DNA from: Tumebacillus lacus
GTDB lineage: Bacteria; Bacillota; Bacilli; Tumebacillales; Tumebacillaceae
NCBI RefSeq assembly: GCF_026410385.1
Contig: NZ_JAPMLT010000007.1
Location: 124,001 to 188,000 of the forward strand
Direction: 5' to 3'
Length of the DNA stretch: 64,000 nt
The notes under the pieces were generated by a model that had not been told where the DNA came from, did not search any database, and saw only the letters and a list, made by a program, of their open reading frames with translations. Each line of letters starts with the position of its first letter. The stretch's first letter is position 1. A program made the translations under genes and the position numbers. Shown here piece by piece: positions 48,376-57,312 of the stretch.

Positions 48376-51186
48376 GTGGAAACGGAACGCAAAGCCCGTC
48401 CCGTGGAAAAGTCGACACCGGTATCGAAAGCAACGTCGAACGTTCCGGCTCAGGCTGCCGGTCCGTTGCTGTCGGTCGCCGGGTTGCATCGGCTGCAGCA
48501 TACGGTCGGCAACCGGGCGGTGCTGCAGATGATGAGAGACCGGCGGAGAGCGCAGATGCAACCGGTGCAGACGGAACAGCGGGGACAGGTGCTGCAGGGC
48601 CAATTCAAGTATACCAACAACATCGATCTCTCCCGCAAAAACGGCAAAGAGGAGGCGCAGGTGTCGCCGGGATCACTGACGGTCGGGGCGCTGTCGCTGC
48701 CGGCCTCCTATCGGCCGCCGACCCAGTTCGGCATCGAGCAAAAAGCGCATTCGATCTCGTGGACACTGCTCAAACAGGCGTATGAAAATGTCGGCAATCT
48801 GGACGAGAAACTCACGGTCGAGAAGTTTATCAACGAGTATCTGAAAAAGGATTGGGCCGCTTTGAGCGAGCAAAAACCGCTGCTCGAAGAGGATGAAGAC
48901 AACGAGACGTTGACGAACGCGTATGCCGCGTTTAACCGTTTTTTGGGTGAATATCCCGACAGTTTCTTTACTGAATTGGTGACACAGTCCAAATCGGCGG
49001 CCGACTGGTCGGCGTTGGTTCAAAAGTGTGTGTCCGATCTGTTTGTGGCGACCCAGTTGGCTCCGCTGACGACGCACACCGGATTTACAGCTGTGAAAGG
49101 CGCGAGTTCCAAAGGCGTGCAAGAACACCGTCCGTCCAACCACGGAGAAGGCTATGCCAACCGCAAACTGCGCGAGTTGGAAGCAGAGTTGAAGCAAGGC
49201 AAGTCGGTGTCCGGCCAAACGGTGGAAGAGTGTGCTGCGATGTATTGGGACCCTGGCAGCGACCGGGAAGGCGGCATTTCGGATCTGAAAGAGTTGCAAT
49301 ATTTGAAAGCGGAATTTCTCAAGGCGTTTGAACGCGCCTATCCGAACATCTGGAAGGCGCATGCGGCAGATGTGAAGAAGGTGTTCACGTCGGTCGCCGA
49401 CAAAAAGCCGAATGCGGAGGCAGACGCCGAAGCGGAAGTCGAAGCGGCGGTCAAGGAAGAGGACGAGGAGAAGGAAGAGCCGGGCAAGCAACAGTTTCAA
49501 GCGTTGCTGCAGGTGGAGGAGAAGGACACGGGCGGCAATTTGCAACGGTTCCCGGCATCAGAGTTTGATGTCGACGATCTGAAGTTGTCCAACGACCGCC
49601 CGCCGACCAAGTACGGCCCGATCGGCCAAAAATCGCATACCGTGTCGTGGTCGCTGGTGCTGCAAGGATTGCAGAAGGCAGCGTCCGGGAAGGATCTGTC
49701 CCAATTTTTGAGCTCGCTGCTCTCCAGATGGACGTTCTTGAACGACCAAGACTGGGAAGGCATGATCGACAGCGAACTGCTGAACGCAAGCGATTTTAAA
49801 GCCAGTACGAAACCGAGCACGGTCCAGAGCGCACAAAAAGTCAACAAGACGCGTTTGGAACAGGTGCAGGCCCTGATCGAGCCCAATCTGACGCGCCTGA
49901 ACGCGGCGCTCAGCGGACTTTGTCTGACCGGACTGGAGTGGAAAAATCTGTTGCAGACCACGATCTCCGACTATGTGGTCGTCTACCAGTCTTCGCCGCT
50001 CGCCAGCTACAAGGACGGCATGCCCAAAGGCAACGGTGAGTCGGACGCGAACAAGTGGCTGACCCATCGGGAGTACTACCTGACCCACGCGGATGATGAA
50101 AAGTTTGACGACGAAGCGAAGGAACTGATGGAAACGCAATGGGAGAAAAAATTCAAATACGAATTTGACAAGAAATCCAGGGGCGGCAACCCGGTCAGGT
50201 ATCAAGACAAAGACTCGGAGGAGATCTCCAAGTCAAAAGCGGTAAAGAATTTGATCGGCAAAAAAGGATTTACGGACGATACGCAGAAGGACATGGACCG
50301 TTTGCTCGTCAAACAGGAAGCGTTGAAACATCTCGATGTTTCGTGGAACACGTTCAAGTCGGGCCGGATGACGACGGCCGACAAGATGAAGTACATGTCG
50401 ATGGTCCTCTACGAGTGGGAATCGGCCGTCGCCGAGGCGTACCCGAAGGTCGGGGAGTCGCATGGGCAGGAGTTGCGCGATTACAGCGATCTGTATGCTG
50501 TGTCCGACACGATGAATGAGGACCTGATCGAGCAGAAGGTGGAAGAGAAGCGCGAGTCGCTGAAGGACAAGATGTTGGAAGACGGCGAGTTGGAGAAAGA
50601 GCTGGAGCAAGTCAGAGCGGAACATGAAGGCAAAGTCTTCATCCTCAGTCCGATCATGGACAGGACGAGAAACGCCTATCAGAATGTCGCGCCCGATTCG
50701 GCGAGCGTCCAAGCCAGCCCCGAGTATGACAAAGGGTTGGCCTCGGCACGGGGAGGGGCTCGCGAGCAAAACGGTTCGGAGGCGTACAAGCTCGCCATGC
50801 AACATTACCAGTCCGGGATGGAAAAGGCGCAAGGCGAGCAGGCAAAACCCGCGGAGAAAGCGGCGGCCGCCGGGTATGACGACTATAGGAGGGGTGTTTC
50901 GATCGCCCAATCGGACGGAGCACTCCCGGCAGAGGCGGCTGCAAAGACCGGATTTGCCGACTATCACAGTGGCATTTTTGACGCGCAGATTCAGGCGGCC
51001 AAAGGGACGGGCGGACGCGGTGTCGGCTATGAAGATTTCATGAGAGGGACACAAGATCGGGATCAGGACCCGAGCGGCATGGTGCAGGAGCCGGACTGCT
51101 ATGGCTACATGGCGGGCTTCCGCAGACCGCAGGACGGAGGGGCGCGCAGCACCAGCCCTTCGCCGAAGAAAAAAATAAAACAGTAA
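48376..51186 (+). CDS. Large leader-bearing repeat protein (936 aa), possible injection-system effector
   Basis: The GTG at 48376 follows GAGAGGGGG. Residues 37-53 read 'LHRLQHTVGNRAVLQMM', the third case of the Q-x3-GN-x5-LL/MM leader. Two copies of a domain of about 280-295 residues follow, each opening with RPPT-x2-G-x2/3-QK-x-H-x2-SW (R113 and R408). An acidic linker ('EADAEAEVEAAVKEEDEEKEE') separates them. Residues about 785-930 hold four to six Y-x2-G-x3-A units roughly 33 residues apart. There is no signal peptide. Neighbours are a cell-wall amidase and a large unknown protein. Toxin, tail-fibre-like or structural roles are all possible. Confidence 0.62.
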   Translation: METERKARPVEKSTPVSKATSNVPAQAAGPLLSVAGLHRLQHTVGNRAVLQMMRDRRRAQMQPVQTEQRGQVLQGQFKYTNNIDLSRKNGKEEAQVSPGSLTVGALSLPASYRPPTQFGIEQKAHSISWTLLKQAYENVGNLDEKLTVEKFINEYLKKDWAALSEQKPLLEEDEDNETLTNAYAAFNRFLGEYPDSFFTELVTQSKSAADWSALVQKCVSDLFVATQLAPLTTHTGFTAVKGASSKGVQEHRPSNHGEGYANRKLRELEAELKQGKSVSGQTVEECAAMYWDPGSDREGGISDLKELQYLKAEFLKAFERAYPNIWKAHAADVKKVFTSVADKKPNAEADAEAEVEAAVKEEDEEKEEPGKQQFQALLQVEEKDTGGNLQRFPASEFDVDDLKLSNDRPPTKYGPIGQKSHTVSWSLVLQGLQKAASGKDLSQFLSSLLSRWTFLNDQDWEGMIDSELLNASDFKASTKPSTVQSAQKVNKTRLEQVQALIEPNLTRLNAALSGLCLTGLEWKNLLQTTISDYVVVYQSSPLASYKDGMPKGNGESDANKWLTHREYYLTHADDEKFDDEAKELMETQWEKKFKYEFDKKSRGGNPVRYQDKDSEEISKSKAVKNLIGKKGFTDDTQKDMDRLLVKQEALKHLDVSWNTFKSGRMTTADKMKYMSMVLYEWESAVAEAYPKVGESHGQELRDYSDLYAVSDTMNEDLIEQKVEEKRESLKDKMLEDGELEKELEQVRAEHEGKVFILSPIMDRTRNAYQNVAPDSASVQASPEYDKGLASARGGAREQNGSEAYKLAMQHYQSGMEKAQGEQAKPAEKAAAAGYDDYRRGVSIAQSDGALPAEAAAKTGFADYHSGIFDAQIQAAKGTGGRGVGYEDFMRGTQDRDQDPSGMVQEPDCYGYMAGFRRPQDGGARSTSPSPKKKIKQ

Positions 51187-51226
51187 AAAAGTAAAACGTT
51201 TACTATCTAGCTCCTGCATGAAAATA

Positions 51227-51262
51227 GTCACAAACACGTCGATGTTTGTGGCTTTTTTGTAT
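51227..51262 (+). terminator. Terminator after the 936-aa protein gene
   Basis: AG-t-CACAAAC pairs with GTTTGTG-g-CT, then T6. Confidence 0.75.
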
Positions 51263-51321
51263 ATTTTGGCAGATGCGTTCATGTACTGTCATGTAAGCAT
51301 TTATTCAAGGGGGGTGTAAGC

Positions 51322-52194
51322 ATGCCGAAAGTGATTTGCATCGATCCCGGTCATGGCGGCTATGATCCGGGAGCATGCGCGCAGGGTGCGAGAGAGAAAG
51401 AGATCACCCTGCAAATCGGGCTCCACCTGCGCGATCTGCTGCGTCAGGCCGGATTTACGGTGGTGATGACGCGGGAGACCGATCAATCGCCGGGCGGATG
51501 GACGCGGGTGGACGCCGACCTGCGGGAGAGGTGCCGGATCTCCAATCTGGAGAGGGCGGACGTGTTTCTGTCGATCCACGTCAATGCGGGCGGCGGCCGC
51601 GGGGCGGAGTTGTACGTGTACGGGGACGGCGGACCGATCAAAGGGCTGGCGCAGAGCGTGATCACAAACGTCGCGACGATCTGCGGCACGCACGGGCGGC
51701 CGGTGCGCGACGGCGGGCCGAACGGGACCGGGTTTGCGGTGCTGTGCAACACGGAGGCGGACGCGATGCTGCTGGAGATCGGCTTTATCGACTCGGATGA
51801 TCTGCCGAAGATCAAGGCGCGCATCGGGGAGTTTGCACCGTTGATCACCAAGGCGTTTTGTCAGTTTTACGGGGTGCAGGTTCCGGTGAGCCCAGCCAAA
51901 GAGCAACAGGAGACGGCCGATGGTCTTGAACGCAGCGCTGTCGAACTGGTGATCGGGCAGCTCGGTGCGATGACCAAGACGGGATCGAGCGATGTGCTGG
52001 TCGCTTGCAACTACGCGGCCAATGCGCTGCGTCGCGAAATGTCACTGCCGATCACGCAGGCGCTCGGGGTGCCGAACGACCGGGCTGCGGCCGGGGTGAT
52101 CAACGTGCTGAGCGCGCTGTGGATGTGCGCGGATAAGCGGGCGATTCAAGAGGCGTACCATTTCGCTGCCGATGCCTTGCGTTCGATTCGTTAA
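51322..52194 (+). CDS. N-acetylmuramoyl-L-alanine amidase (Amidase_3)
   Basis: A 290-aa zinc amidase that cuts between muramic acid and the peptide stem. Ligands and catalyst: H11 in 'IDPGHGGYDPGA', E25 in 'AREKEITLQ', H86 in 'FLSIHVNAGGG' and E152 in 'MLLEIGFIDSDD'. The catalytic domain ends near residue 185. A C-terminal region of about 100 residues, Ala- and Leu-rich ('LVACNYAANALRREMSLPITQALGV'), is not a wall-binding repeat I know. There is no signal peptide, as in phage endolysins and injection-system-associated lysins. The start follows AAGGGGGTG. Confidence 0.88.
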   Translation: MPKVICIDPGHGGYDPGACAQGAREKEITLQIGLHLRDLLRQAGFTVVMTRETDQSPGGWTRVDADLRERCRISNLERADVFLSIHVNAGGGRGAELYVYGDGGPIKGLAQSVITNVATICGTHGRPVRDGGPNGTGFAVLCNTEADAMLLEIGFIDSDDLPKIKARIGEFAPLITKAFCQFYGVQVPVSPAKEQQETADGLERSAVELVIGQLGAMTKTGSSDVLVACNYAANALRREMSLPITQALGVPNDRAAAGVINVLSALWMCADKRAIQEAYHFAADALRSIR

Positions 52195-52313
52195 TGTTTT
52201 ATGCTCCATAAATATTTATTGCATATATTTGGAACTCCGGAAATAACATCTTATCAAGTTGATGTTAAATATTGAACTCTAGCAGGGATGTTGGGGGAAA
52301 GGGGCTTTTGTCA

Positions 52314-54653
52314 ATGGCACAAACGAATGACAAAGACAGAAACAAGGCGGTGGCGACGACCGATTCGACGTTTGTCGATACGCCGATCGAAGACAGAATT
52401 CCGACGAACTTTACGGAAGCGATCTACTACGGGATCTTGAAGGCGTTCGCATCGGGCAATCCGAAGCAGATGTTTTCGCTGAGCTGGCCGGGTACGGTGC
52501 TCGATCACGAGCGTCTGGCTTGGGAAGCAGACGATGAGGTCGCAGGCATCATGCCGGAAACGCAGATGGTGCGCACGTCGCAGATCCTCGACATGTATGT
52601 TCCGCCGTCCCCGATCACGCAGCCGGACGGCACCCGCGTGTCGGACCGTTATGCGACGGCGCTGTCGGCACTGGGTCCGAAGCCGAACCCGGAGTTGATG
52701 AAACTGCAAGCGACGATCCGCGAGCGTCTGCGCATGGAGATCACGAGAACGGTGGACGGCAAGGAACAGACGTTTACGCTCGTCTCGTGGTTCAATTATC
52801 TCTACACCCAGTGGACGCAAGAGAAGGAACAATGGTCGCGTAAACAGACGGAGATCAAGGCGGAACTGCTCGCCAAGTATCCGGATGATGAGGATAAATA
52901 TTGGAATGCCTACCTTGCGTGGTATGAGGAGAATGCCGACGCGTATATCCAAGACATCAATTCCAAATGGGATCAACTGCTGATCGAGTTCCCGTTGGTC
53001 GAGTGGCAGGATGCGCTGGCGATCCTTGACACCCGCGATGACGGCGGTCTGAACGCGGCGAAGGATCTGATTCAAAACATGCGCCTGCCGCTGCCCCGTC
53101 AAGAGGGTATCGACTATGTACCGACGACCGGCATTCCGTATGATTGGCCGCAACAGTTGACCCCGACCACGAAGCACATCGACCTGCTGGCCGACCCGAT
53201 CGCGCAAAAGATGGCGCTGGACACGGCGATCACCAAGCTGGAAGACGAAGTGCTCAACTGGATGGCGATCCTGCCGAAGGTGAACGACGAGGTGGTTGCT
53301 GCCAATACGAAGGCGTTCAACGACTCGATCCGCAATTTCAGCAACGCGCAATCGGCGCTGATCAATCAGTACACGGCCAACGTGGTGACGGCCGTCGAGG
53401 TGTTCTGTGACATTCAGAAGTCCCGTGGCGTGCAACTGTTCGACGTGGCGGATGAAGACACCGACACCAAGACCAAACTGACGGCCGGCGTGCAAAAGCT
53501 GGTCAACGGTCTGGCCGCGTCCGCGACGGGCGGGGCGCCGGCTCCGACGGTGAACTGGGATCAGATCAAGGAAGTGGCGAGAAAGCTGGCGGACGGCCAA
53601 GACAGCCTTGTCGCGAAGCAGCAAGGGCTGATCGACGCAGGCAACGATCTGGCGGAAGCGGCCAACGCCTACCTGCAAGATCAAGCGCACAGCACGTTGC
53701 TGACCTGGCTCCCGACGTATGTCGAGCAGCTCAAGAGCAAGTTGGCCGATCTGATCGAGCAGCGCACCAATTTGGCGACGGCTGCCAACGTGTACTACAA
53801 GTACGACACGGCGAAACCGAAAAGCCCGGAAGAGACGCCGGAAGAGACGTTCGGCCAAAACGCGTTCGCCACAAAGCTGGAGTATCCGGCGAGCGACCGT
53901 TGGACGGAGATCAACATTGCGATTGAATCGAGCCATATGACGTCCGACTCGACGATGAACACCTATTTCTCCAACAGCCAGTGGGGCGTAGACTTCTTCA
54001 TCGGCAGCGCAGGAGGTTCGTCGCGCCACAGCTACTCGCACTTTGCGAACACCTTTATGAAGAAGGGCACCAAGATCCAGATCGGCTTCCTGGCGACCAA
54101 AGTATTGATCCAGCGCCCGTGGATGAAGCCGGAGATCTTCAACAACAGCGCGAGCTACTTCCGTACGCTGGAGAAGCCGCTCTCGCCGACCACGCAAGTC
54201 ACGCAAAACATGCTGCTCAACCCGGCGAATCAAGGCGTCGTGTCGGAACTGGCGCACAACTACACGCTGCCGGCGTATCCGGTCGCCGTCCTGCTGGTTA
54301 AAGACGTGACGATCAAGGTGCAGATCGACTCGACCAAGACGGAAGACGTGCGCACGTTGGCGAAGTCGATCCGCTCCAACGGCGGCGGGTTCCTCTGCTT
54401 CTCCGTATCCAGCGTGGAGACGTCGCAGTCGCAGAGCGAGCGGATGAACTCCTTCTGCATGGCCGGCCAAATGATCGCCAAAGCTCCGGCTCCGCAGATC
54501 ATCGGCTACTGGAACGAGTTTGTCGCGCCGGACAAATCGACGAAGATCGATGAAAAGATCGCCTCGCAAATCGCCGAAGCGATCGGATTTGCGAACAAGA
54601 TCCAGACGGTGTACCAAGGGGCACCGGTACACAAGGAAGTGCCGCTGCGCTAA
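52314..54653 (+). CDS. Large protein of unknown family (779 aa)
   Basis: The ATG at 52314 (MAQTNDKDRN) follows GGGGGAAAGGGG. There is no signal peptide. The middle (about residues 300-520) is long amphipathic helix with coiled-coil character. The C-terminal third (about 555-760) looks globular, with 'GVDFFIGSAGGSSRHSYSHF', 'KIQIGFLATKVLIQRPWMKPEIF' and 'PAPQIIGYWNEFVAPDKSTK'. The composition suggests an abundant cytosolic or delivered protein. Codon use is strongly GC-rich like the housekeeping genes, so it is not a recent AT-rich import. I do not recognise the family. Confidence 0.7.
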   Translation: MAQTNDKDRNKAVATTDSTFVDTPIEDRIPTNFTEAIYYGILKAFASGNPKQMFSLSWPGTVLDHERLAWEADDEVAGIMPETQMVRTSQILDMYVPPSPITQPDGTRVSDRYATALSALGPKPNPELMKLQATIRERLRMEITRTVDGKEQTFTLVSWFNYLYTQWTQEKEQWSRKQTEIKAELLAKYPDDEDKYWNAYLAWYEENADAYIQDINSKWDQLLIEFPLVEWQDALAILDTRDDGGLNAAKDLIQNMRLPLPRQEGIDYVPTTGIPYDWPQQLTPTTKHIDLLADPIAQKMALDTAITKLEDEVLNWMAILPKVNDEVVAANTKAFNDSIRNFSNAQSALINQYTANVVTAVEVFCDIQKSRGVQLFDVADEDTDTKTKLTAGVQKLVNGLAASATGGAPAPTVNWDQIKEVARKLADGQDSLVAKQQGLIDAGNDLAEAANAYLQDQAHSTLLTWLPTYVEQLKSKLADLIEQRTNLATAANVYYKYDTAKPKSPEETPEETFGQNAFATKLEYPASDRWTEINIAIESSHMTSDSTMNTYFSNSQWGVDFFIGSAGGSSRHSYSHFANTFMKKGTKIQIGFLATKVLIQRPWMKPEIFNNSASYFRTLEKPLSPTTQVTQNMLLNPANQGVVSELAHNYTLPAYPVAVLLVKDVTIKVQIDSTKTEDVRTLAKSIRSNGGGFLCFSVSSVETSQSQSERMNSFCMAGQMIAKAPAPQIIGYWNEFVAPDKSTKIDEKIASQIAEAIGFANKIQTVYQGAPVHKEVPLR

Positions 54654-54660
54654 AAGGAAA

Positions 54661-54698
54661 CGAAAAGCCAGCCTCTGCGACGAGAGGCTGGCTTTTCG
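54661..54698. terminator. Terminator after the 779-aa protein gene
   Basis: CGAAAAGCCAGCCTCT pairs perfectly with AGAGGCTGGCTTTTCG around six bases. It also serves the convergent frameshifted gene. Confidence 0.85.
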
Positions 54699-54718
54699 TA
54701 TTTCTGAACCGTCTACAG

Positions 54719-55158
54719 CTACTCAGAGGCGACCAAGCGCTCCCAGCGAGTCAGCACAAACTGCATGAACATCGCGTTGACGATGAAGATGATGAAGTAC
54801 GAGATCGCGGAGTAGGCGAGCGTCCAGCCTGCACCGTTTGATAGCTCCCGCGAAACTGCCATTTGTCATACGTGTAGGCAAAGAGGTAGCCCATCAGCGG
54901 GTAGATGATGGTGTAGATCAGGAGGTCGAAAAAGTCGTACTGAGGGGAGCCTCCCGTGTCATACAGGTCGAACGGCTCCAAAGCGATAACGTGATCGGCC
55001 GTGGTGCCGAAAAAGGCGTTGAAGAGGAACAGCAACACGGTGACAGATGTCGGAAAGCGCTTGGGCAACAGGAAGAACAGCAGGCCCAGGATGAGGAATA
55101 AGGTGGCAAACAATGAGAGCATATCTGCAGTCACCTTGTAGAAGTTTTCCTTTATCAT
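54719..55158 (-). pseudogene. Frameshifted small membrane protein (CBO0543-like)
   Basis: From ATG 55158 the frame encodes three to four TM segments ('MLSLFATLFLILGLLFFLLP', 'SVTVLLFLFNAFFGT', 'LLIYTIIYPLMGYLFAYTYDKW') and then turns into a Ser/Arg run after 'RGSYQ'. The adjacent frame continues with 'NGAGWTLAYSAISYFII' and 'FIVNAMFMQFVLTRWERLVASE' to a TAG at 54719. One A (plus-strand T) is missing in the run at 54837-54839. This is true decay or a sequencing error in a short homopolymer. The restored protein of about 146 aa would be an integral membrane protein of unknown role. Confidence 0.7.
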
Positions 55159-55251
55159 GTGCAAGTTGGCAAAAAAACTTGCATCTTCAAGTTTTTGTGT
55201 GAAAAGTTATTGTATACTGATAGGAATTGAATGAGGATTGGAGACGTGCAT

Positions 55252-56460
55252 ATGGAGCAGTCCTTGCAGTCGGACCGCACGGCGCGGTCACGACGTTTTT
55301 GGATGGTCGTGACGTTGGGGTCGTTGACGGCGTTGGCTCCGCTGTCCATCGATATGTATCTGCCGGCGTTGCCGATGCTCGCGGCAGATCTGGATACGAG
55401 CGCGTCGCTGACTCAGTTGTCGCTGACGCTGTTTTTGGTCGGCCTCGGTGCCGGGCAGATCATCGCCGGGCCGCTCAGCGATGCGCGCGGGCGTCGCGGG
55501 CCGCTGATGATCGGATTGATCCTATATCTGATCTCTTCTGTTTTGTGCGCCGTGACGTCTTCGATCTGGGTGTTGCTCGCGTTGCGATTGGTTCAAGGGT
55601 TGTCCGGTGCGGCGGGGATCGTCATCGCGCGGGCGATTGTGCGCGATCTGTACGAGGGCACGGAGATGACGAAGTTTTTCGCGCTTTTGATGCTGGTCAA
55701 CGGGGCGGCCCCGATCTTGGCCCCGATCTTTGGCGGGCAGTTGCTCCGGGTGACGACGTGGCACGGAGTGTTTGTTGTGCTGGGGTTGTTGGGGCTCATG
55801 ATGCTGGTGGCGTCGCAGTTGAGTTTGTCGGAGACGCTTCCCGTGGAGAGACGCTCGACAGGGGGTATCCGCAAGACGCTGTCGACGCTGCGCCATCTGC
55901 TTCGCGACCGCGTGTTCATGGGCTATGCGTGGGCGCAGGGTCTGGTGATGGCGGGCATGTTTGCCTATATCGCCGGGTCGCCGTTTGTGTTGCAGGATCT
56001 GTTCGGGGTGTCGCCGCAGACGTTTTCCTTGCTGTTTGCGGTCAACGGGATCGGGATCATCATCGCCGGTCAGTTGGCAGCCCGGCTGTCGGTGCGCTAC
56101 GGTGAGCTGAAGGTGTTCGTGGCCGGGATCGCGTTGGCGGCGGCTGGCAGTCTGTCGTTGCTGGTGATGATCCTCACCGGAGCGGGTCTGTTCGCCGTGA
56201 TGGTCTCGCTGGTGGCGGTCGTGTCCAGCGTCGGCATCGTCGGTCCGACCGGCACGTCGCTGGCGATGCAAAACCAAGGCAAGGCGGCGGGCAGCGCAGC
56301 GGCGCTGATCGGGGTGCCGCCGCTGTTTCTCGGTGCGTTGATCGCCCCTTTGGTCGGCATCGGCGGCAGCGAGACGGCGGTGCCGATGGGGGCGGTGATC
56401 GCCGTCACCGACGTCGGGGCGTTGCTCTGCTACGTGCTGATGATACGCGGGCGGAACTGA
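55252..56460 (+). CDS. Bcr/CflA-family drug efflux MFS transporter
   Basis: A 402-aa, 12-TM proton-driven exporter. The ATG at 55252 has GGAG eight bases upstream; an in-frame ATG at 55231 is also possible. 'SLTALAPLSIDMYLPALPMLAADL' and 'GQIIAGPLSDARGRRGPLMIGLILY' are diagnostic for the Bcr/CflA subfamily (bicyclomycin, chloramphenicol and related compounds). TATACT at 55212-55217 is a likely -10 box. The actual substrate is unknown. Confidence 0.9.
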   Translation: MEQSLQSDRTARSRRFWMVVTLGSLTALAPLSIDMYLPALPMLAADLDTSASLTQLSLTLFLVGLGAGQIIAGPLSDARGRRGPLMIGLILYLISSVLCAVTSSIWVLLALRLVQGLSGAAGIVIARAIVRDLYEGTEMTKFFALLMLVNGAAPILAPIFGGQLLRVTTWHGVFVVLGLLGLMMLVASQLSLSETLPVERRSTGGIRKTLSTLRHLLRDRVFMGYAWAQGLVMAGMFAYIAGSPFVLQDLFGVSPQTFSLLFAVNGIGIIIAGQLAARLSVRYGELKVFVAGIALAAAGSLSLLVMILTGAGLFAVMVSLVAVVSSVGIVGPTGTSLAMQNQGKAAGSAAALIGVPPLFLGALIAPLVGIGGSETAVPMGAVIAVTDVGALLCYVLMIRGRN

Positions 56461-56477
56461 GTTTTTGAAAAAGAATG

Positions 56478-56507
56478 CGTCACCGGCTGCGGTCGGTGAC
56501 GTTTTTA
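56478..56507 (+). terminator. Terminator of the Bcr/CflA gene
   Basis: CGTCACCG (56478-56485) pairs with CGGTGACG (56494-56501), then T5. Confidence 0.85.
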
Positions 56508-56585
56508 CGTGAACATTTTTGCACGTTCTGGAAACGCTATGCACAACACGTTAACACTCGGATACAAGCAAAGGAGCCTTGGCAG

Positions 56586-57263
56586 ATGATACATGGTTTT
56601 TTGTTTAAATTGAGTCTCGCGCTGTTTCTCGGCCTGTTGATCGGGATCGACCGGCAACTGCGCAACAAGCCGCTCGGGGTGAAGACGAGCATGATCATCT
56701 CGGTCGCCTCCTGCCTGATCACCATCGTCTCCATCGAGGCGGTGAATCGCTACTCCGCACCGGGTCACACCAACATGGACCCGATGCGACTGGCGGCACA
56801 GATCGTCAGCGGGGTCGGCTTCCTTGGGGCCGGGGTGATCTTGCGCCGGGGAGATGATGTGATCTCGGGTCTGACCACCGCGTCGATGGTCTGGGCGGCG
56901 TCGGGGCTTGGCATCGCGGTCGGGGCGGGGTTTTATTGGGAGTCGCTGACGGCGATGCTGATGATCATTTTGGCGATCAATGTGTTTCCTTTCCTCGTCA
57001 AGCGGCTCGGTCCCAGTTCGCTCAGGGACCGGGATATGGCGATCCGGGTGATCGTGGATCAAGATCAGGATCTCAATCATATTTTCAAACAGATCAAGGG
57101 CCAAGATCTGCAGGTGCGGCGCGTGAAGATCAAGGACACGCCCGACGGGCATCAGCAGTTGGAGATGATCGTTGTGAGCGCAGATGAGCGGTACACGACC
57201 GATGTGTATATGGCGTTGAAGTCGATTCCTCATATCCTGTCGGCCGAGGTGCAGAGCAGATAA
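56586..57263 (+). CDS. MgtC/SapB-family membrane protein
   Basis: A 225-aa protein, start at 56586 behind AAAGGAG. Four to five TM segments carry 'LALFLGLLIGIDRQLRNKPLGVKTSMIISVASCL' and 'AAQIVSGVGFLGAGVILRRGDDVISGLTTASMVWAASGLG', the MgtC core with the conserved Arg, Asp and Gly-rich turn. The cytoplasmic C-terminal domain (about residues 155-225) is ACT-like. MgtC proteins modulate F-type ATPase or Mg2+ homeostasis. No Mg2+ riboswitch is visible in the 125-base gap upstream. Confidence 0.9.
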   Translation: MIHGFLFKLSLALFLGLLIGIDRQLRNKPLGVKTSMIISVASCLITIVSIEAVNRYSAPGHTNMDPMRLAAQIVSGVGFLGAGVILRRGDDVISGLTTASMVWAASGLGIAVGAGFYWESLTAMLMIILAINVFPFLVKRLGPSSLRDRDMAIRVIVDQDQDLNHIFKQIKGQDLQVRRVKIKDTPDGHQQLEMIVVSADERYTTDVYMALKSIPHILSAEVQSR

Positions 57264-57303
57264 AAAAGAAGCGAGAGCAGGGGATGCTCTCGCTTCTTTT
57301 TTG
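57264..57303. terminator. Bidirectional terminator between mgtC and the LTD protein
   Basis: AAAAGAAGCGAGAGC pairs with GCTCTCGCTTCTTTT around AGGGGAT, with T-runs on both sides. Confidence 0.88.
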
Positions 57304-57312
57304 TGTGGCAGC

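Noticed and set aside
52311-54632. Long open frame opposite the 779-aa gene
   Set aside because: Arg/His/Leu-rich composition typical of antisense shadows in GC-rich genes; the plus-strand frame has the ribosome-binding site and globular sequence.
48376-54653. Prophage lysis or tail module (amidase plus large proteins)
   Set aside because: No holin, terminase, capsid, sheath, integrase or repressor gene is visible; the large proteins do not resemble tail proteins that I can name.
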